Shown here piece by piece: positions 31,876-36,104 of a DNA stretch of 36,104 bases. The stretch is from assembly GCA_934203205.1 (NCBI GenBank), contig CAKPYV010000022.1:1-36104 (forward strand), in the 5' to 3' direction. Made by a program: the position numbers and the translations under genes. Under the pieces are notes generated by a model that searched no databases, was not told where the DNA came from, and saw nothing but the letters and a program-made list of their open reading frames with translations. Every line of letters begins with the position of its first letter. Position 1 is the stretch's first letter. The DNA is from an uncultured Anaerovibrio sp. Its GTDB lineage: Bacteria; Bacillota; Negativicutes; Selenomonadales; Selenomonadaceae.

Positions 31876-33494
31876 AGACACAGGATATTTCTGTAAATGA
31901 CCTTGCCTGGAAAATAGAATATCATGCAGATAGATGTACTATGTGCGGCAGCTGTGTAGCTAGCTGTTCCTTCAAGGCCATCAAAGTAGAAACTCAGGCT
32001 CAGTCCATTGTGGTATCCACAGATAGTCAGCCAAAGCCAGAGCATAGACATATTGCTCGTCCGATTATTAAGCAGGTAGCCAGCCTCACTGACTTCTGCC
32101 GTGGCTGTGGTATGTGTGAAAAGGTTTGTCCTAACAATGCTATTCATCCAGTGCGGAACCCAGATAGCAGAAAGACTCTCCTTTCCAAGGATGCAGGCCC
32201 TATTAAGCGTGGCGGCCGTACCAATCTGAATGCTCAGAGAACTCTGGATAGCATTATTGTTGGTCGTATTTCTCAGATGACAGACCCATCTCTGGATTCT
32301 GCTCGTCATACCTTTGATATTCGTTCCCCATTTGGCCGTGTTCTGTCTGCCAAGGAGCTGCCTTTCCAGATGAAGGATGGCAAAATGGTTATGGCCACCA
32401 AGACTCCGCCAGTAAATTGGATTTATCCTTTGATTTTCTCCGATATGTCCATTGGTGCGCTGTCTACTCGTGCTTGGGAAGCAGTGGCTTTGGCCTGTGC
32501 CTACCTGAACGAGAAATGCGGTTTGCCAGTGCGTATGAGCTCTGGTGAGGGCGGTATGCCTGTAAAGCTGATGGAGTCTGATTATCTGAAGTATTTCATT
32601 CTCCAGATTGCATCTGGCCACTTTGGCTGGAACCGTATTGTTAAGGCTATTCCTCATATGGTAACTGATCCAGCTGGTGTTTTGATTAAAATTGGTCAGG
32701 GTGCTAAGCCAGGTGATGGCGGTCTTTTGCCAGCAGCTAAGGTTGCTGAGCATGTACAGGCTATTCGTGGTGTACCAAAGGCAACTCTTTCCTCACCACC
32801 AAATCATCAGGGCCTGTATTCTATCGAAGAATCTGTACAGAAAATGCATTTGTCCCTTAATGCAGCCTTTGGCTTCCGTGTACCGGTAGCTATCAAGTGT
32901 GCGGCATCTGCTACCTCTGTATCTGTATATAATAACCTTTTGCGTGATCCATACAAAATTTGCGGTGGTTTCTTTATAGATGGTATTCAGGGCGGTACTG
33001 GTGCAGCCAATGAGGTTTCCTTGGATCATACTGGTCATCCTGTCGTATCCAAGATTCGTGATTGCTATCTGGCTGCTGTAAAGCAGGGCTTGCAGGGACA
33101 GATTCCTCTCTACGGCGGCGGCGGTATCGGTATGACTGGTAATGCTGCAGCAGATGCCTTCAAGATGATGTGTCTGGGTGCTAATGGCGTATTTGTAGGT
33201 AAGGTATTGATTCAGCTGTTGGGCTGTGTTGGTAATGAGCAGGGCCGTTGCAACTCTTGTAATACTGGTAAGTGTCCAATGGGTATCTGTACTCAGGATC
33301 CTCGTCTGGTTAAGAGACTGGATATTGATAAAGGTGCTCAGAAGATTGTGGACTATGTATTGGCCTTTGATGCTGAGCTGAAGAAGCTGATGGCTCCTAT
33401 TGGTAACAGCTCTATACCTGTTGGCCGCAGTGATGCTTTGGTATCTACTGATAAGGCTATTGCTGATAAGCTGGGCATCCAGTATGTGTGCTGA
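31863..33494 (+). CDS. Glutamate synthase FMN/Fe-S catalytic subunit with N-terminal ferredoxin
   Basis: This 543-residue protein corresponds to the central synthase domain of GltB. Two [4Fe-4S] motifs open it (CTMCGSCVASCSFKA near residue 24 and CRGCGMCEKVCPNNA near 79). The FMN-binding barrel follows (about 150-450; GEGGMP, SPPNHQGLYSIE, GIQGGTGAANE, GGGGIGMTGNAA). Cysteines of the [3Fe-4S] cluster are in GRCNSCNTGKCPMGIC (about 461-476). It condenses ammonia with 2-oxoglutarate and is the archaeal-type stand-alone form. Confidence 0.93.
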   Translation: MEAVKTQDISVNDLAWKIEYHADRCTMCGSCVASCSFKAIKVETQAQSIVVSTDSQPKPEHRHIARPIIKQVASLTDFCRGCGMCEKVCPNNAIHPVRNPDSRKTLLSKDAGPIKRGGRTNLNAQRTLDSIIVGRISQMTDPSLDSARHTFDIRSPFGRVLSAKELPFQMKDGKMVMATKTPPVNWIYPLIFSDMSIGALSTRAWEAVALACAYLNEKCGLPVRMSSGEGGMPVKLMESDYLKYFILQIASGHFGWNRIVKAIPHMVTDPAGVLIKIGQGAKPGDGGLLPAAKVAEHVQAIRGVPKATLSSPPNHQGLYSIEESVQKMHLSLNAAFGFRVPVAIKCAASATSVSVYNNLLRDPYKICGGFFIDGIQGGTGAANEVSLDHTGHPVVSKIRDCYLAAVKQGLQGQIPLYGGGGIGMTGNAAADAFKMMCLGANGVFVGKVLIQLLGCVGNEQGRCNSCNTGKCPMGICTQDPRLVKRLDIDKGAQKIVDYVLAFDAELKKLMAPIGNSSIPVGRSDALVSTDKAIADKLGIQYVC

Positions 33495-33512
33495 TAAGGG
33501 AGGAGTACGGAA

Positions 33513-35855
33513 ATGTTTGAGATAGAGACTATTAAGGGACATGATCGTATGTCCACCCAGGATTTGCTGTTGGCTATTGAGGAAGCTGTCCGCAACGGTG
33601 AAACTGAGTTTAAGATTCATGCTTCTGGTCAGCATGATATTGGCGGTCCATTGTGGAATGCTGAGGGCAAAAAGCTGTTTTTCCATGTAAGCAATGCTGG
33701 TCAGCGTGTAGGCTCCATGTGCCTGCCTAATACCGAGATTGTGGTGGAGGAATCAACCTCTGCTGATGTGGGTTGGCTGAATGCTGGCGGTATTATTACC
33801 GTACATGGTGATGCTGGTGATACTGCAGGTCATTGCTCTGCTGGCGGTAAGATTTACATTGGTGGCCGGGCTGGTACTCGTAGTGGTTCTTTGATGAAAC
33901 ACGATCCTCTTTATGAGGAGCCAGAGCTGTGGATTTTGAAGAATACCGGCTCCTTCTCCTTTGAGTTTATGGGTGGCGGTCGTGCTGTTGTCTGCGGTTA
34001 TGATTGTGATGAATTTACCTCTGTTTTGGGGGAGCGTGCCTGTGTAGGCATGGTTGGCGGCGTTGTTTATGTCCGCGGCCCTATTAGCTCTTATCCAGCA
34101 GATATTTGTTATCTGGATTTGGAGCAAGAGGATATTGATTTCCTGGCTGGGGGCATGGATGAGTTCCTGGCAAAAATTCAGAAGCCTGAGCTGAAGGCAG
34201 AGCTGTCTGATTGGTCTCAGTGGAAGAAGCTGCGTCCTCTTACCTTTGAAGAAAAGCAGGCTCAGCCAAAGAAAAGAGAATCTCTGAAGGAGTTCCGTAC
34301 TCAGGAATGGGTAAAGGGCGGTATCTTCAGTGATGTTGCTATGGATGATTTTGCTGTTCATAATACTATTTCTCACGGCTTGTACCGTCTCCGTGTACCA
34401 AGCTGGGATAATGCAAAATTTAATGCTCCTTGTGAATTTAGCTGTCCTACTGGCATTCCAACCCAGCGTCGCATGAATCTGCTGCGTCAGGGCAAGGTGC
34501 AGGAGGCTATTGAGCTGGAGCTGGAATATACACCATTCCCAGGCTCTGTCTGTGGCAGTGTCTGCCCAAATCCTTGTATGGATGGCTGTACCCGTGGGGG
34601 TATTGATGAGCCAATTCAGATTGGCAATCTGGGCTGGTTGTCTGCTTACCAGCAGGTAGCTCCTCCAGAGAAGGAAACTGGTAAGAAAATCGGCATTATT
34701 GGTGGCGGTATGGCAGGTTTGTCTGCTGCTTGGCAGCTGCGCCGCAAGGGACATGCTGTTACTGTATATGATGATGCAGAGCATATCGGCGGTAAGCTGG
34801 AGCAGGTTATTCCTAGAGGCCGTCTGATGCATGATGTACTGGTTAGCGAATTGAAGCGCATTGAGGACATTGGCGTGAAGTTTGTGACTTCCTGCCGTGT
34901 GGATAAGGCGAAATTTGCTCAGATTCAGCAGGAAAATGATGCTGTAGTTGTAGCTACTGGTGGCCATGAATCCCGTTATTTCAACTGGGAGGGCAAGGAG
35001 CTTTTGACTATGGGGCTGGATTTCCTGAAGAAGGTAAATGCAGGTCTTAAGCCAAAGGTTGGCAAGCGAGTTGTGGTTATCGGCTGTGGTAATTCCGGTA
35101 TGGATACCTGTCGTGCTGCCTATGATATGGGTGCTGAGTCTGTAGTGGCTGTAGATGTGCAGAAGCCAGCAGCCTTTGCTGATGAAATTGCTTATGTTGA
35201 GGGCCGTGGCGGCAAGCTGGTATGGCCTTTCTTTACCGAAAAGATTACCAAGGAAGGGGTATATGCCAACGATGGCAGATTTATTCCTGCTGATGAGGTA
35301 ATTGTTTCCATTGGTGAGGCTCCTGTCTTGGATTATCTGCCAGAGGATGATTCCATTAAGAAGTTCCGGGGCAGCTGGCTCATTGCCAAGGAGGATAAAT
35401 CAATTCTGCCAGGAGTATTTGCTGCTGGTGATGTGATTAAGCCAGGTCGTTTGACTGATGCTATTGGCGATGGTATTAAGGCAGCTCATTATGCAGATGA
35501 ATATGTAATGGGACAGGCTATGACACCATTCCCAGAGAAGCACAAGATTCCAGCAGAGCGTTTGTCCAAGGCATATTTTACCAAGTGCCATCATTGCAAT
35601 TTGGGTGAGCCTGCTCAGGACTTTGCTCGTTGCATTAGCTGTGGTACTTGTCGTGACTGCAAAATGTGTTTGGAGTCCTGTCCAGAGGAGGCTATTACTC
35701 GTGTACAGCATGAGGATGGTTCCTGGAGCTATGAGTCCAATCCTGATAGATGTATCGGTTGCGGTATCTGTGCTGGTGTGTGCCCATGCGGTGTGTGGAG
35801 CATTAGTGATAATCCTGAGCCAATCAAGATGTATCGCACCTATAATAAAAACTAA
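33513..35855 (+). CDS. gltD: Fusion of GltB GXGXG domain, GltD and C-terminal ferredoxin
   Basis: This 780-residue protein joins three parts. Residues about 1-235 form the GXGXG beta-helix that is normally the C-terminus of GltB (GGPLWNAEGKKLFFHVSNAG, GGRAGTRSGSLMKH). Residues about 300-680 are the GltD-type FAD/NAD(P)H subunit: an Fe-S segment with CEFSCPTGIP and CGSVCPNPCMDGC, the FAD motif GIIGGGMAGLSAAWQL near 393 and a second nucleotide motif VVIGCGNSGMDTC near 521. The last ~90 residues are Cys-rich (CISCGTCRDCKMCLESCPEE and CIGCGICAGVCPCG). It feeds electrons to the FMN subunit and follows it by 18 bp. Confidence 0.9.
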   Translation: MFEIETIKGHDRMSTQDLLLAIEEAVRNGETEFKIHASGQHDIGGPLWNAEGKKLFFHVSNAGQRVGSMCLPNTEIVVEESTSADVGWLNAGGIITVHGDAGDTAGHCSAGGKIYIGGRAGTRSGSLMKHDPLYEEPELWILKNTGSFSFEFMGGGRAVVCGYDCDEFTSVLGERACVGMVGGVVYVRGPISSYPADICYLDLEQEDIDFLAGGMDEFLAKIQKPELKAELSDWSQWKKLRPLTFEEKQAQPKKRESLKEFRTQEWVKGGIFSDVAMDDFAVHNTISHGLYRLRVPSWDNAKFNAPCEFSCPTGIPTQRRMNLLRQGKVQEAIELELEYTPFPGSVCGSVCPNPCMDGCTRGGIDEPIQIGNLGWLSAYQQVAPPEKETGKKIGIIGGGMAGLSAAWQLRRKGHAVTVYDDAEHIGGKLEQVIPRGRLMHDVLVSELKRIEDIGVKFVTSCRVDKAKFAQIQQENDAVVVATGGHESRYFNWEGKELLTMGLDFLKKVNAGLKPKVGKRVVVIGCGNSGMDTCRAAYDMGAESVVAVDVQKPAAFADEIAYVEGRGGKLVWPFFTEKITKEGVYANDGRFIPADEVIVSIGEAPVLDYLPEDDSIKKFRGSWLIAKEDKSILPGVFAAGDVIKPGRLTDAIGDGIKAAHYADEYVMGQAMTPFPEKHKIPAERLSKAYFTKCHHCNLGEPAQDFARCISCGTCRDCKMCLESCPEEAITRVQHEDGSWSYESNPDRCIGCGICAGVCPCGVWSISDNPEPIKMYRTYNKN

Positions 35856-35885
35856 GTTTTCTACAAATATTTGTCCAATACACAG

Positions 35886-35925
35886 AAATCCCCCCTTCGA
35901 AATTCGGAGGGGGGATTTCATTTTT
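35886..35925 (+). terminator. Terminator of the glutamate synthase operon
   Basis: The stem AAATCCCCCC/GGGGGGATTT, extended inward, around a TTCGAAATTCGG loop region, followed by a T-run. A parS site starts 4 bp later. Confidence 0.9.
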
Positions 35926-35928
35926 GCC

Positions 35929-35944
35929 TGTTTCACGTGAAACC
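35929..35944. other. parS site 4
   Basis: TGTTTCACGTGAAACC matches the consensus except for the last base. It lies 16 bp before repeat element E. Confidence 0.85.
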
Positions 35945-35960
35945 TTAAGCTCAGGTTTAT

Positions 35961-36104
35961 AAATTTTGATTTATCGAGTTACCTCTCACCCTAGAGTTGT
36001 AAATATAATTCGGGATGTCAAAGGTTATCGAAATACAGCCTGCGGTCATAACGACTTTTGCTCTGTCCGACTTAATGGCCCTATCTGATGATTTATTCTA
36101 ACGC
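35961..36104 (-). repeat. Interspersed repeat element, copy E (cut by the window end)
   Basis: It begins AAATTTTGATTTATCGAG and reads through the same terminal and core sequence as copy B (TAGAGTTGTAAATATAATTC, then the conserved tail at about 36030-36085). It continues beyond the window. Confidence 0.85.

Noticed and set aside
31809..35936. Long open frames on the minus strand opposite the glutamate synthase genes
   Set aside because: They mirror strongly codon-biased plus-strand genes with clear domains. No ribosome sites or family features are visible.
1..36104. CRISPR arrays, tRNA or rRNA genes
   Set aside because: No regularly spaced short repeats and no tRNA T-loop/acceptor pattern or rRNA segment was found on reading.

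Overview
The window looks like a piece of a Bacillota chromosome close to the replication origin. It carries parA-parB (with the DUF4446 gene that often follows parB in this phylum) and four ParB-binding parS-like sites. The gene set suggests an anaerobe, possibly of the Negativicutes: a three-gene ferredoxin-type glutamate synthase, CysDN with an AprBA-type APS reductase for sulfate use, and a split B12-dependent methionine synthase. The phylum assignment is reasonably firm; the class is inference.

Layout. 1-1800: one AAA-ATPase/PD-(D/E)XK gene between two strong hairpins. 1805-5018 (minus): parA-parB-DUF4446-rarD. 5237-10091: an Rrf2 regulator, a small Cys-rich protein, repeat element A, a flavin-binding PNPOx-fold protein, then an FMN riboswitch that precedes a PNPOx-ferredoxin protein, a zinc-type macrodomain and a class M sirtuin (SirTM). 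10134-10734: repeat element B. 10831-19724: a sulfur block (duplicated DUF2292 protein, Sbp-CysT-CysW-CysA transporter, AprA, AprB, CysD, CysN). 19796-20414: repeat element C. 20422-25102: MerR, cupin, carboxymuconolactone decarboxylase-like protein and aldo/keto reductase, then an MFS transporter and LysR regulator on the other strand. 25229-25813: repeat element D. 25939-30211: MetH activation protein, MetH, M23 peptidase. 30769-35855: split glutamate synthase. 35961-end: repeat element E, cut by the window edge.

The two signals most worth following are these. (1) An FMN riboswitch sits in front of a SirTM/Zn-macrodomain ADP-ribosylation module. The module lacks the lipoyl carrier (GcvH-L) and lipoate ligase usually linked to SirTM, and has flavin/Fe-S proteins in their place. 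(2) A family of about 0.6-0.8 kb repeat elements without a transposase has five copies in 36 kb. They have similar inverted termini, a roughly 160-nt internal hairpin and a second structured core. One copy keeps the hairpin with different arm sequences, and another carries an extra fragment resembling those arms. Elements bracket both accessory cassettes, and two of them start within 20 bp of a parS site.

The sulfur genes form a coherent pathway: sulfate uptake, activation to APS by CysDN, and reduction to sulfite by AprBA. Sulfite reductase is not in the window. The glutamate synthase genes are in a codon style rich in CGT, GGT and CCA, consistent with high expression.
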